DNA of 64,000 bases from Clostridium vitabionis (GTDB lineage: Bacteria; Bacillota; Clostridia; Lachnospirales; Lachnospiraceae), in assembly GCF_015351765.1 (NCBI RefSeq), contig NZ_JADKQA010000002.1, positions 392,913 through 456,912 on the forward strand, given 5' to 3'. Positions within the stretch are counted from its first letter, which is position 1; every line of letters begins with the position of its first letter. Made by a program: the position numbers and the translations under genes. The notes below the pieces were generated by a model, which had not been told where the DNA came from, did not search any database, and worked only from the letters and a program-made list of their open reading frames with translations. Below, in pieces: positions 34,592 to 42,833 of this stretch.

Positions 34592-35152
34592 GTAAAGGGA
34601 GGAGCAGACAGGTATCAGGAAATTTCCCGCCGTCTCAATGACGGGTCAGAGCAGAAGTTCCCGTTTCTCGCAACGGGGACCACAGCATACCGCTATAAGC
34701 AGGTCTTCCACCAGGATCTCATGATCCTCTTGAACAAGATGGAGAACAGCGAGGATGACCAGACCGATATGACCGTCGGCGACAAGATGGCCTTTATCAT
34801 GAATGCCCAGGCCAAGAAGCGTGACATGAACCAGTTGAATGAGGATGCCTTCCTTGAATGGGCGGATCAGTTCGACGGAGCCGAGCTCTTTCTTCACATG
34901 CAGGAGTTCGTCACGCTCTATCTTGGATCGCGGAGGACAAGCTCGAAACCCAAAAAAAGAAGCTGCCTAACGGAGCGGAAAGTAAATACGGCAGTGTTCC
35001 TCCTGAGGGCGAAGCAGATGGGACTGACACTGTCTGAGCTGGATGAACTGGATGAGGGAGTCGTGATGGATATGATTATTGAGTCCGTAAATGACTTCTG
35101 TGAAGATGAATACCGGCAGGTGGCAACACAGGAGGATTTCGATTTATTTTAA
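34592..35152 (+). pseudogene. Phage tail-assembly chaperone remnant (G/GT type)
   Basis: Start codon missing. The frame reads EISRRLNDGSEQKFPF, HQDLMILLNK, FLEWADQFDGAELFLHMQEF, then passes CCCAAAAAAAG at about 34951 and ends AVFLLRAKQMGLTLSELDELDEG...DFDLF. The two halves look like the G and T parts of siphophage tail chaperones, normally joined by programmed frameshifting at such A-runs. An indel near 34920 appears to have put both into one frame; the alternative frame after the A-run (KKLPNGAESKYGS) resembles the natural end of the G part. Confidence 0.6.
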
Positions 35153-35223
35153 TTTACGCAGAAGAAAATTGAATACCATGTAATCACACGGCATTTAAAT
35201 ACGCTATAGCACATAAAAAGCAC

Positions 35224-35252
35224 TTGAATCATGCCAGCGCTTTCACTATAAT
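35224..35252 (+). promoter_or_regulatory. Promoter of the RelB-like antitoxin
   Basis: TTGAAT, 17-nt spacer, TATAAT (35247-35252), followed by GTAAGGAGG before ATG 35280. Confidence 0.7.
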
Positions 35253-35279
35253 GAAGGCATAAGTAAGGAGGTTTTCATT

Positions 35280-35546
35280 ATGCCGAAAACAGAGGAAATG
35301 ACAAATTTCACATTTAAAATGGATCGGAAGACTCGTAACAGCTATTCTAAGCTTTGTGATGACTTCGGCCTTTCCATGTCATCCGCAACGTTGGCTTTGA
35401 TACGGCAGGCAGTTCGCACACAGAGCATGAGCTTTTCCATGCGTGATGAGAATGGTTTTACTCCGGCTCAGGCGGCAGAACTACAGAAAAGAATTGATGA
35501 AATTGAACAAGGCAATGTGATCAGACACGATTTGATTGAGGAGTGA
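35280..35546 (+). CDS. RelB/DinJ-family antitoxin
   Basis: 88 residues. MTNFTFKMDRKTRNSYSKLCDDFGLSMSSA is the ribbon-helix-helix DNA-binding half of RelB/DinJ (shortened here to its key parts NFTFKMD and FGLSMSSA). The acidic C-terminal helix binds toxin. Complete and with a clear promoter and ribosome-binding site, but the toxin partner downstream is broken, so it is an orphan antitoxin. Confidence 0.85.
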   Translation: MPKTEEMTNFTFKMDRKTRNSYSKLCDDFGLSMSSATLALIRQAVRTQSMSFSMRDENGFTPAQAAELQKRIDEIEQGNVIRHDLIEE

Positions 35547-35548
35547 GC

Positions 35549-35791
35549 ATGAGAGAACTTCTTTGATCAGTGGGTGCCTGGGATGATTATCTAGGGTTTC
35601 AGACGGACAAGGCCGCATTGAAAAAAGTAAACATACTGCTTAAGGATGTGATGCGAAATGGCTATCAGGCTTCCTATGGGAAGGTTGCAGATGAGCAGAT
35701 GATTCTGATCATGGACAGCTTCACCCCTGCCTTTAAGGGGCTGGAGAGATTTCTGCTGAAGAAACAGCAGAAGATTGAGGCAGACTCGTGA
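35549..35791 (+). pseudogene. YoeB/Txe toxin remnant fused to a HEPN C-terminal fragment
   Basis: From ATG 35549 the frame reads MRELL, a TGA at 35564, then SVGAWDDYLGFQTDKAALKK and VNILLKDVMRNGYQ, the N-terminal half of Txe/YoeB (which has L-I-W-S before AWDDYL, so TGA replaces TGG). After SYGKVA it changes abruptly to DEQMILIMDSFTPAFKGLERF, nearly identical to the tail of the HEPN protein at 8094-8504. The hybrid lacks the YoeB catalytic residues and the HEPN R-x4-H. Confidence 0.8.
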
Positions 35792-35860
35792 TACATGAAT
35801 TTGGCTTTTACGCCTGAGAGTACAAGAGACGCTGTAAATACGATGCGATACGAAATGAGA

Positions 35861-35904
35861 AAAAGCCCTTCAAGACTGTTCTGCGGCAGTCTATGAGGGC
35901 TTTT
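35861..35904. terminator. Bidirectional intrinsic terminator
   Basis: AAAAGCCCT...GACTG (35861-35878) pairs with CAGTC...AGGGCTTTT (35887-35904). It separates the decayed toxin locus from the convergent secreted-protein gene. Confidence 0.8.
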
Positions 35905-35912
35905 CGGCATCT

Positions 35913-36500
35913 TTACCAGCACTTGGAGCATTGCGTAAGGCCGTGCGCCTGCGCCTGTTCAATCGTTTCCTGATGTGCCTTTTGGGGATTCATCTTCCCG
36001 CAGTTGGGGATGCTGTGGTACTTTGATCCTGTAGCGGATACCCAGACTAGACCGGAAACACCGCTGGCATTATGTTCCGATACTGCGCTGGAACCTGTTG
36101 ACGAAGATACGGCTTGCTTCTCCGGAGTGTTGGAGGAACTGGTTCCGGTGCCTGCCGTAATTTTCGTCTGCGTCCCGATGGTCTTTGTTTGAACCGTGCC
36201 GTTGATCATCCAGGCACCGTTTGCGTTCACGGAGTATCCGTCAGGCGTCGATTGGCTTTGAAATATGTACCCATCTGGATCAAAATAGTAACATTCGGCG
36301 ACGCCGTCGTCATTCCCGTCTAGCCATGCCCATTCGTTTACAGGGTAAGTGCCGTCGTTATTCTGCCACCACCATCCGGACGTGTCCTGAACCCAGAGTC
36401 CCGGTATGTGGTTTTCCGTTTGGCCGGCAAAAGATACAAATGCTGTGCAGTATAGCAGCATGATCAACAGCATGGCGAAGGTTATCGGTTTCTTTTTCAT
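35913..36500 (-). CDS. Secreted protein with wall-binding-like repeat and Cys-rich tail
   Basis: 195 residues from ATG 36500. Signal peptide KKKPITFAMLLIMLLYCTAFVSFAG is shown here only in part (KKKPITFAMLLIML). Then come a tryptophan-rich repeat (GWWWQNNDGTYPVNEW, DGYSVNANGAW) like choline/cell-wall-binding modules, a Ser/Thr linker (about 115-150), and a C-terminal module VWVSATGSKYHSIPNCG...C-S-K-C-W that probably binds a metal. The gene has its own terminator. Role unknown, extracellular. Confidence 0.75.
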   Translation of the reverse strand: MKKKPITFAMLLIMLLYCTAFVSFAGQTENHIPGLWVQDTSGWWWQNNDGTYPVNEWAWLDGNDDGVAECYYFDPDGYIFQSQSTPDGYSVNANGAWMINGTVQTKTIGTQTKITAGTGTSSSNTPEKQAVSSSTGSSAVSEHNASGVSGLVWVSATGSKYHSIPNCGKMNPQKAHQETIEQAQAHGLTQCSKCW

Positions 36501-36757
36501 CAGTTTTCCTCCCGTCTTTGCAGACAAGATATGTTCATCTGCAATGGTATCAAGTACTAAAATTCCATGCAGTACAGTTTGTAACTTATATACGATTAGG
36601 CTTTAGACAATACACGGTTTCGTATTGCAACCTCATATCTTGTCAATGGATAAACCGGAACTAACGGTTTTCTTAATCATGTAATAATCCGTAACGATTA
36701 TATCACAACAAGGCTCCTTCATCCACCTAAAGGTAGTGTGTTTCCGCCTACAGCAAA
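36501..36757. other. AT-rich leader of the secreted protein gene and IS debris
   Basis: No gene recognised. It presumably holds the promoter of the minus-strand secreted-protein gene. Confidence 0.4.
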
Positions 36758-37105
36758 CGAGCTTTTCCTTTTGATTATTCCGGGCGATCAGCCCATGCGC
36801 TGAAGCGCCTGAGAACAACTCTTAACCAACAGGACCTGCTGATCCTCGATGAGTGGGGGTATGTGCCGGTAGATCGGGATGGATCCGAGCTGCTTTTTCA
36901 GGTGATATCGGACAGCTACGAAAGCAGGAGTCTGATTCTGACCACAAATATCGAATTTTCAAAATGGGGAGGCATCTTTACGGATGAACAGATGGCTGCC
37001 GCGATGATTGACCGTCTCGTCCATCATGGACACTTAATCATGTTCAACGGGAAAAGTTATCGGATGCAGCATGCATTGATGCGCCAGACAGTACCCCCCG
37101 AATGA
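36758..37105 (+). pseudogene. istB: IS21 IstB C-terminal fragment
   Basis: The frame reads SGRSAHALKRLRTTLNQQDL, Walker B LLILDEWGYVPVDRDGSE, LILTTNIEFSKWGGIF, MIDRLVHHGHLIMFNG and SYRMQHALMR. The N-terminal Walker A half is missing. It is a different IstB subtype from the fragment at 19134-19545, so they are not two halves of one gene. Confidence 0.85.
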
Positions 37106-37453
37106 AGAAATCGTGTCCTGACAACAACAAGGAATTCCCTTTCCAAAAACAGGGAATTTTGATGACAATTTTGAGGATTACCTATTGACAATATACAGTG
37201 AACAAGGAAATCCGGGCCACCCAGAGTAACCTGAGGGTCGTGAACAAGCTCCTCAAGATACGAAAAGATCATGTCATTCATCCAGAGTGCCCCGAGGACG
37301 CTGACGAATAAGGACAAAAAACTCCTACTCAATCCAGTCAATCCGATGGTTGAGTAGGAGTTTTTTAGGAAGTTCAGTGTGAACTTCCAGAGATTTTACA
37401 ACTAAAGCACCAGATAACGAGCTTCTTTGCAGTCTCTGGAAGTTTTTCCCGTT
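37106..37453. other. Gene-free stretch containing a strong terminator and a GGAAGTTCA palindrome
   Basis: Besides the terminator at 37316-37366, GGAAGTTCAGTGTGAACTT continues as a perfect palindrome (9-bp arms, GTG centre, 37368-37388), and ACTTCCAGAGA/TCTCTGGAAGT (37383 and 37432) form an inverted pair flanking the IS end. These are probably transposon-end structures. Confidence 0.5.
37316..37366 (+). terminator. Perfect 17-bp hairpin terminator
   Basis: AAAAAACTCCTACTCAA (37316-37332) and TTGAGTAGGAGTTTTTT (37350-37366) are exact complements, so it would terminate in both directions. Confidence 0.85.
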
Positions 37454-37687
37454 TCAGTCTTCCTCTTCTGGCAAGCTGCCCTTGATGTAACGGAGGATAT
37501 CCTCATAGCTTCGGGAGCTTTCAGCGATTGCCTTCATCAGTTCCTCGCTCTGCAGTGCTTTCTTCTTGTCCAGCAGCTCTTTCAGTTCCTGCGTCAATTG
37601 ATCATACTGTTGCCTGTTCTTACTGATTGCCGTTTCAAGCTTACTGATCTTTTGCTCCAGTGCATCTCTGCTAATTGTTCTTGCCAT
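37454..37687 (-). CDS. Small coiled-coil protein accompanying the IS1634-like transposase
   Basis: 77 residues: MARTISRDALEQKISKLE, a long coiled coil, then EELMKAIAESSRSYEDILR and YIKG. It overlaps the stop of the transposase by one base (ATG starts at 37687). Homologous to 24313-24549. The consistent position in two diverged copies argues for a role in the element. Confidence 0.8.
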   Translation of the reverse strand: MARTISRDALEQKISKLETAISKNRQQYDQLTQELKELLDKKKALQSEELMKAIAESSRSYEDILRYIKGSLPEEED

Positions 37688-39384
37688 TACTTTGTTCCCT
37701 CCTTTAGCGCACTATTGATGCAGGCAGCCTTATATTTCACATAAGATGCATCAATTCCAAAGGCGCTCAGGATTTCTTTCTGTGTCTTGGTCACCGCATG
37801 ATCCATCCTGTACACGTTATCCAACTGCCTGCACATCTCGATTTTTTCCAGCTCCCGGATAGCTGCAGGCACCGTGAAATAATTTGGCTTTTTTAGCATA
37901 GTGCCTGCCTTGTCTTTTAACGCGGTATAAATTCTGCAGCGAATGATTAGCGCAATAAATCCGATAAAGATCTTGTTATTTGCCGCTTCTTCCGAGGCAA
38001 CCCGGAGCGCCCCATTGCCAAGGTAGGACTTATCTGCGCGGAACAGTTTTTCTGACGCATCACGGTTTTTATACAGGCTGATTGCCTGCTTTGCATTCAT
38101 CTTTTCCGATGTGATGATGGCAAAATAACCGCACAATTCCAGCTCGTCCCGGATCACCTGAAGCTTCGGCTCTGCGTAAACAAACATGCCGCTTTCCTTA
38201 TCCCTGTGCAGGAAGAAGTATTTTTCAAATGTCGGGCCAAACTCCCGGTCTTCATCGCGGTGTGCATCCAGGAAGCTCTGCATCTGCTGGATCTTCTCTT
38301 CAAATCTGGCGCGTTCACCGGCCGCTTTCGCCGCGCTATAATACATATGTACATACCGCTTCCTGGTATCTGATGCATACACAAAAGTGTGAACCGTCTT
38401 CCCGTACACGCCGAATTCCGCGATCTGATTACCCCAGTCGTTCTCAAAGGAGCCTTTCTGCTGACGGATCTGATCATGAATAAAGTCCTTGATGCCTTTC
38501 ACCATAATAATAAATGCAAATCCGTTTTCATCCATAAACTTCAGATTTTCTTTGCTGAAATAGCCCCGATCCAAAATAAAACCAATGTTGTTGTACCCGT
38601 ACCCTTTTGCCTTCGCGATCATGTACTGCAGCTGCGAAACGTCATTGATGCTTCCCGGATACTTCTCATACATCAGTGGCTCACGGTTGTTCACATCGTA
38701 ACCAATGGCATAATTAAAGATCGGCAGGCCGGCATCGACCTTCGCTGCGCCATACTCAATCATGCTGATGTCACCGGCTTCACAATTCTTGTTTGTAGAA
38801 TCGTAGGAGATATAGACCCGTTCACGCTTATTCCGTTCCTCATTCCAAAGATTCAGAAAGTTCTGCCGCTGGTCTTCACTGAGATCCCGCAGGAAATCAG
38901 AAATCGTTGAATCACTGTAGATCCTCATATTTGGTGTGAAGAGTGGATGGTTATACGCATAATCCGGATAGTACTGTGCCGCATTATTTTCTGTAATGAC
39001 GGAGTAGGCAGCCAGGTCAAGAATCATCCCGCTGTTTCTGACGCCAAAAGCAGCCTCCAGTTTCTCGCCCAGCCCGAGATCCTTCACCACCTGATTGATC
39101 ACCATATATGTGCCGGCTTTCAGTGCGCTGCTCCGGCCGGCATCACCACGTTCCCCGGCTGCTTCCACCTCCGGAAAGAACTTTCGAAAGTTCTCATTCG
39201 GGCACATCTTATCCGGATCTTCATCCGACAGTTTTCCGATCGTCGATCTTTTCACGATCGTATACTTGCGTTTTGGATCATAGGCGCGATCGTATTCATA
39301 GTACACGTACTTCGCATTTCCCTTCTGTCGGAAAGTGATTTTTCCCTTTTCATCCGGCACATCAACAAGGTAACCAAGATACAT
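37687..39384 (-). CDS. IS1634/IS4-like transposase, full length
   Basis: About 565 residues from ATG 39384 (GGAGAAAGCT upstream). N-terminal region (MYLGYLVDVPDEKGKITF, IVKRSTIGKLSDED), then the DDE domain with YISYDSTNKNCEAGDI (Asp), FILDRGYFSKENL (Asp), FIIMVKGIKDF and DASEKLFRADKSYLG where the catalytic Glu (SEKLF) follows the YREK-type context. No lesion seen. The truncated relative is at 22956-24299. Confidence 0.9.
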   Translation of the reverse strand: MYLGYLVDVPDEKGKITFRQKGNAKYVYYEYDRAYDPKRKYTIVKRSTIGKLSDEDPDKMCPNENFRKFFPEVEAAGERGDAGRSSALKAGTYMVINQVVKDLGLGEKLEAAFGVRNSGMILDLAAYSVITENNAAQYYPDYAYNHPLFTPNMRIYSDSTISDFLRDLSEDQRQNFLNLWNEERNKRERVYISYDSTNKNCEAGDISMIEYGAAKVDAGLPIFNYAIGYDVNNREPLMYEKYPGSINDVSQLQYMIAKAKGYGYNNIGFILDRGYFSKENLKFMDENGFAFIIMVKGIKDFIHDQIRQQKGSFENDWGNQIAEFGVYGKTVHTFVYASDTRKRYVHMYYSAAKAAGERARFEEKIQQMQSFLDAHRDEDREFGPTFEKYFFLHRDKESGMFVYAEPKLQVIRDELELCGYFAIITSEKMNAKQAISLYKNRDASEKLFRADKSYLGNGALRVASEEAANNKIFIGFIALIIRCRIYTALKDKAGTMLKKPNYFTVPAAIRELEKIEMCRQLDNVYRMDHAVTKTQKEILSAFGIDASYVKYKAACINSALKEGTK

Positions 39385-40003
39385 AGCTTTCTCCAAAATT
39401 AAATAGTGGTATTTACGACTAAATATAGTGTATCAAAAAATCCGCACAATTGCAAGCAAAAATGCGGAATTATCCAGTGTTTTCAAGGCTTTTGGGGCGT
39501 TGTATTGCGCGCAGTTTTTCTCTAGTTGCACGTTTTATTGGAAGTCAACATTCAGAGTATCCGTTTGCAAACAAAATATTCCTTTCTTCTTCTCCGGCAG
39601 CAGATGTGTTGCGCGGTGATGACAAAATAAGTCTGAAAAATCAATACTTTCCATGTATATTATTACAATAACAATGGGAAAATAAAAAAGATTGAGTTTA
39701 CAGCGTGTAAAGCTGCCTAAAAGTTTACATTGTGTAAAGATTTTGTAAACCATAAAAAAGGCGAAAAATATAGACAATATAAGGGGATTTTACTACGATA
39801 ACTATATATTACGAAAAGCTTCGTATTGCTGAATGCTTCCGCAGACAAATTTACCTGCAGAGGTGTGAAATCATCAGCCTATGGAACCGGAAGCTTTGAA
39901 CAAGATAATGGCAAGGGGGGAATGATGCCGGGAAATTACGATAAGTAACGTGTGGGGAAATGCGGATATTGCAGAATGATTTAAAGAAAAGGAAATCAAA
40001 CTC
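39385..40003 (+). other. Long intergenic region upstream of the flotillin locus
   Basis: No convincing gene. The first part is transposon flank. The second part holds the two TTTACA-N3-TGTAAA palindromes (39696-39737), an AT-rich stretch with TATATT-like boxes around 39770-39820, and a leader before 40004. Confidence 0.5.
39696..39737. promoter_or_regulatory. Two operator-like palindromes TTTACA-N3-TGTAAA
   Basis: TTTACAGCGTGTAAA (39696-39710) and TTTACATTGTGTAAA (39723-39737), centres 27 bp apart, with a further half-site TTGTAAAC directly after. Such spaced dyads are typical repressor or activator sites; the regulator is unknown. Confidence 0.65.
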
Positions 40004-41125
40004 GTGGAAAAGAAAATGTTTCAATCCGGGCGGGGGATAACTGTCCTCTCGTGTGTCATCCTTGCGGCTATGTCCATCTTTATTGCCGTGCTCGCCGCAG
40101 GCATCATCAGCCAGTCTGTCTACGGCAGGGAGATCTCTGAAGCTGACAGCTATGGTGGCCTAGTATATCTGGACGCGGAATACCTGACCGGGTCCTTCGC
40201 GACAGATGAGGAGGGAAATGAGTATCTGTTTGCCTCCAGAAAGAAAGGCGGCACCTGGTATGACTATATCGTGAGTGTTCCGAAGACTGTATACAACAGT
40301 GACGAATTTCAAAAGAAGATCGCGGCTGACAATGAGGATGCTTCTCCCCTGCGGATCAAGGGCACGCTCCGGCAAACGGACAGTGATCTTGATGCGCTGG
40401 CACAGGGGGCGTATGCGATCTATGCGGGCTTGGATTCCGGAGAAAATGCGTCAGATTATCTTGGGAATGTCTGCCTTGTCTATTCCGCTTCCGGCAACGC
40501 TCTTGCCGATATCAGCGCGGGACTGTGGATTGCGCTCGCGTTCATGGTGCTGATGATCGTTTTATGGATTGCGGAAATGATCCGCCTGATTCGTCGACAG
40601 AGGAAGAAAGACAGGAAGATCGCGAACGCGAAAAAGCTGTTTGAAACCAGCGCGGATTATCAGAATGGCGTAAGACAAACGTCGGAAACTGACGCCCGGC
40701 ATTTCAAAAACTGCAGATGTTATGTGACAAGAGACTATGTGGTCAGCTATCAGGACGGGCTGGAGGTTTTCCGGATCGACCAGATCCGGGAATTGTATGG
40801 ATATGACAAGCAAAGATATCATGCAATCCTGAGCGTTATGTTTGGCGCCTTCGCGGGATTCAGTATGGAACATTACCTGGTAGCGATAACGGCGGATGGG
40901 GAAGCACACCAGTTCGCAAGGCTCAATGCCGCTGTAAAAGCGCACAGCCAGATTGCCGGAGCCATTCTTTTGAAAAACCAGAGCATTGTTCTGGGCAGGA
41001 TGAATCTGGCTTTGCGCGAGGCCGGACAAACGCCGGATGATCTGAATCTTGCGAAAGTCAAGGGATTCTATGGCAGTACGGATATATGGACGGGAAGAAG
41101 CATGAACAGCTTCGGCATAGAGTAA
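40004..41125 (+). CDS. Two-pass membrane protein, unrecognised, upstream of flotillin
   Basis: 373 residues. TM1 at about 12-35 (TVLSCVILAAMSIFIAVLAA), an extracellular domain of about 130 residues (40-170), TM2 at about 172-195 (LWIALAFMVLMIVLW), then a basic stretch (RRQRKKDRK) and a cytoplasmic domain of about 170 residues with PH-like strands (RCYVTRDYVVSYQDGLEVF, DQIRELYGY). Start GTG 40004 has AAGGA about 10 bases upstream; ATG 40016 is possible. It precedes flotillin by 137 bases on the same strand, so a role with the flotillin scaffold is inferred. Confidence 0.6.
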   Translation: MEKKMFQSGRGITVLSCVILAAMSIFIAVLAAGIISQSVYGREISEADSYGGLVYLDAEYLTGSFATDEEGNEYLFASRKKGGTWYDYIVSVPKTVYNSDEFQKKIAADNEDASPLRIKGTLRQTDSDLDALAQGAYAIYAGLDSGENASDYLGNVCLVYSASGNALADISAGLWIALAFMVLMIVLWIAEMIRLIRRQRKKDRKIANAKKLFETSADYQNGVRQTSETDARHFKNCRCYVTRDYVVSYQDGLEVFRIDQIRELYGYDKQRYHAILSVMFGAFAGFSMEHYLVAITADGEAHQFARLNAAVKAHSQIAGAILLKNQSIVLGRMNLALREAGQTPDDLNLAKVKGFYGSTDIWTGRSMNSFGIE

Positions 41126-41262
41126 GTTATTTCCGTATAGATCTGCCGGATCAAGGGTTATCTGACGTATGGACAGCGGACGGATTTTTGTGAGTTTTTT
41201 CTGATTGGACTTGTCGGATAAAAGGACTTCTTGCTGCTTTACAAATTTTGAAGGGGGTATCT

Positions 41263-42828
41263 ATGATTTCAGTAGAAACGATTATTCCTGCCGTGATCAT
41301 TGTTGGCATTTTGCTCATTCTGATGAGCGGTTATGTGAAAGCGCCGCCGGACAAGGCATTTATTATTTCCGGGTTTCGAAAGAAACCGAAGATCCTGATC
41401 GGAAGGGCAGGAATCAAGGTTCCTTTCCTGGAACGGCTGGATACCCTGTATCTGGGTCAGATGACCGTGGATATCAAAACAGAACAGTCGGTTCCGACGA
41501 CAGACTTCATCAATGTCAATGTCGACGCCGTCGCGAAGGTGCGCATTTCCCCGGACGGGGAAGGGATCGAAAAGGCATCCAGAAACTTTCTGAATAAAAA
41601 GGCGGAGCAGATCGCAATGGATCTGCAGGATTCCCTGCAGGGAAATATGCGTGAAATTATCGGAACGCTGACGCTCAAGGACATCAATACGAACCGGGAT
41701 TCCTTCTCGGATCAGGTTATGATGAAGGCCGCCAAGGATATGGAGAAGCTCGGCATTGAAATCCTCTCCTGCAATATCCAGAACGTAACCGACGAGAAGG
41801 GGCTGATCAATGATCTGGGCGCAGACAATACGTCCAAGATCAAGAAGGACGCGGCAATCGCCAAAGCGCAGGCTGACCGGGACGTGGCGATTGCACAGGC
41901 AGAAGCGAACAAGGCGGCAAACGATGCCCGTGTTCTTGCTGACACGGAGATCGCGCAGAAGAACAACGAGCTGGCGATCAAACAGTCGGGATTAAAGGTG
42001 ATTTCGGATACCAAAAAGGCGGAGGCGGATGCGGCCTACGAGATACAGAAGCAGGAGCAGCAAAAGAACATCGAGATCGCAACCGTCAACGCGCAGATCG
42101 CGAAAGCAGAACGGGACTCTGAGCTGAAAAAGCAGGAAGTTTCCGTCATGCAGCAGTCTCTGGAGGCGGAGATCAACAGAAAAGCTGACGCAGAGAAGTA
42201 CCGCGTCGAGCAGGAAGCGGCGGCGGATCTTTCCAAGAGGCAGAGGGAAGCGGAAGCCAGAAAGTACGAACAGGAGAAAGAGGCGGAAGCGAAGAAAACC
42301 GTCGCGGATGCCGCGAAGTATGCGGCGGAACAGGAAGCCGCCGGCATCCGGGCAAAATACGAGGCGGAAGCCGCCGGTATTGCGTTGAAGGGCCGGGCGG
42401 AAGCGGAAGCCATGGAAAAGAAAGCGGAGGCATATCAGAAGTACAACAATGCGGCCATCGCGGAGATGCTGATCCGGGTACTGCCGGAAATTGCCGGAGA
42501 GATCGCAAGGCCTCTGTCCCAGATTGATAAGATCACGATTATCGGCGGCGCTGACCAGGAGAATGGTGTTTCAACGATTGCATCCAATGTGCCGGTTGTG
42601 ATGTCCAAACTGTTTGCGTCCATGAAGGAAACCACAGGGATTGATCTCGGGGAGATTATGAGGGCCGGAACCTATGATGCCAAGGTAAACAGAAACGTTC
42701 ATGTGACTGGGCTGGAGAATTGCGGAGCCGGACAGGCGAATGCATCGGACCGGATGCCTGATTCCTGCCATGATCCGGAAAAACAGGCAACGAACAGCGG
42801 AAAAACCAGTTCCGCTACCAAGGAGTAA
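41263..42828 (+). CDS. floT: Flotillin-like SPFH membrane scaffold protein
   Basis: 521 residues. N-terminal hydrophobic hairpin (IIPAVIIVGILLILMSGYV), SPFH/PHB domain (about 30-190: KAPPDKAFIISGFRKKP, TTDFINVNVDAVAKV), a long Ala/Glu/Lys-rich coiled coil (about 200-400, many E-A-E and A-E-A repeats), and the flotillin C-terminal part (AEMLIRVLPEIAGEIARPL). GAAGGGGG precedes ATG 41263. Flotillins organise membrane microdomains. The tail of about 50 residues is low complexity. Six bases separate it from the surface-protein gene. Confidence 0.9.
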   Translation: MISVETIIPAVIIVGILLILMSGYVKAPPDKAFIISGFRKKPKILIGRAGIKVPFLERLDTLYLGQMTVDIKTEQSVPTTDFINVNVDAVAKVRISPDGEGIEKASRNFLNKKAEQIAMDLQDSLQGNMREIIGTLTLKDINTNRDSFSDQVMMKAAKDMEKLGIEILSCNIQNVTDEKGLINDLGADNTSKIKKDAAIAKAQADRDVAIAQAEANKAANDARVLADTEIAQKNNELAIKQSGLKVISDTKKAEADAAYEIQKQEQQKNIEIATVNAQIAKAERDSELKKQEVSVMQQSLEAEINRKADAEKYRVEQEAAADLSKRQREAEARKYEQEKEAEAKKTVADAAKYAAEQEAAGIRAKYEAEAAGIALKGRAEAEAMEKKAEAYQKYNNAAIAEMLIRVLPEIAGEIARPLSQIDKITIIGGADQENGVSTIASNVPVVMSKLFASMKETTGIDLGEIMRAGTYDAKVNRNVHVTGLENCGAGQANASDRMPDSCHDPEKQATNSGKTSSATKE

Positions 42829-42833
42829 AAAGG

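Noticed and set aside
19134-37105. The two IstB fragments as halves of one split gene
   Set aside because: They belong to different IstB subtypes and lie on opposite strands.
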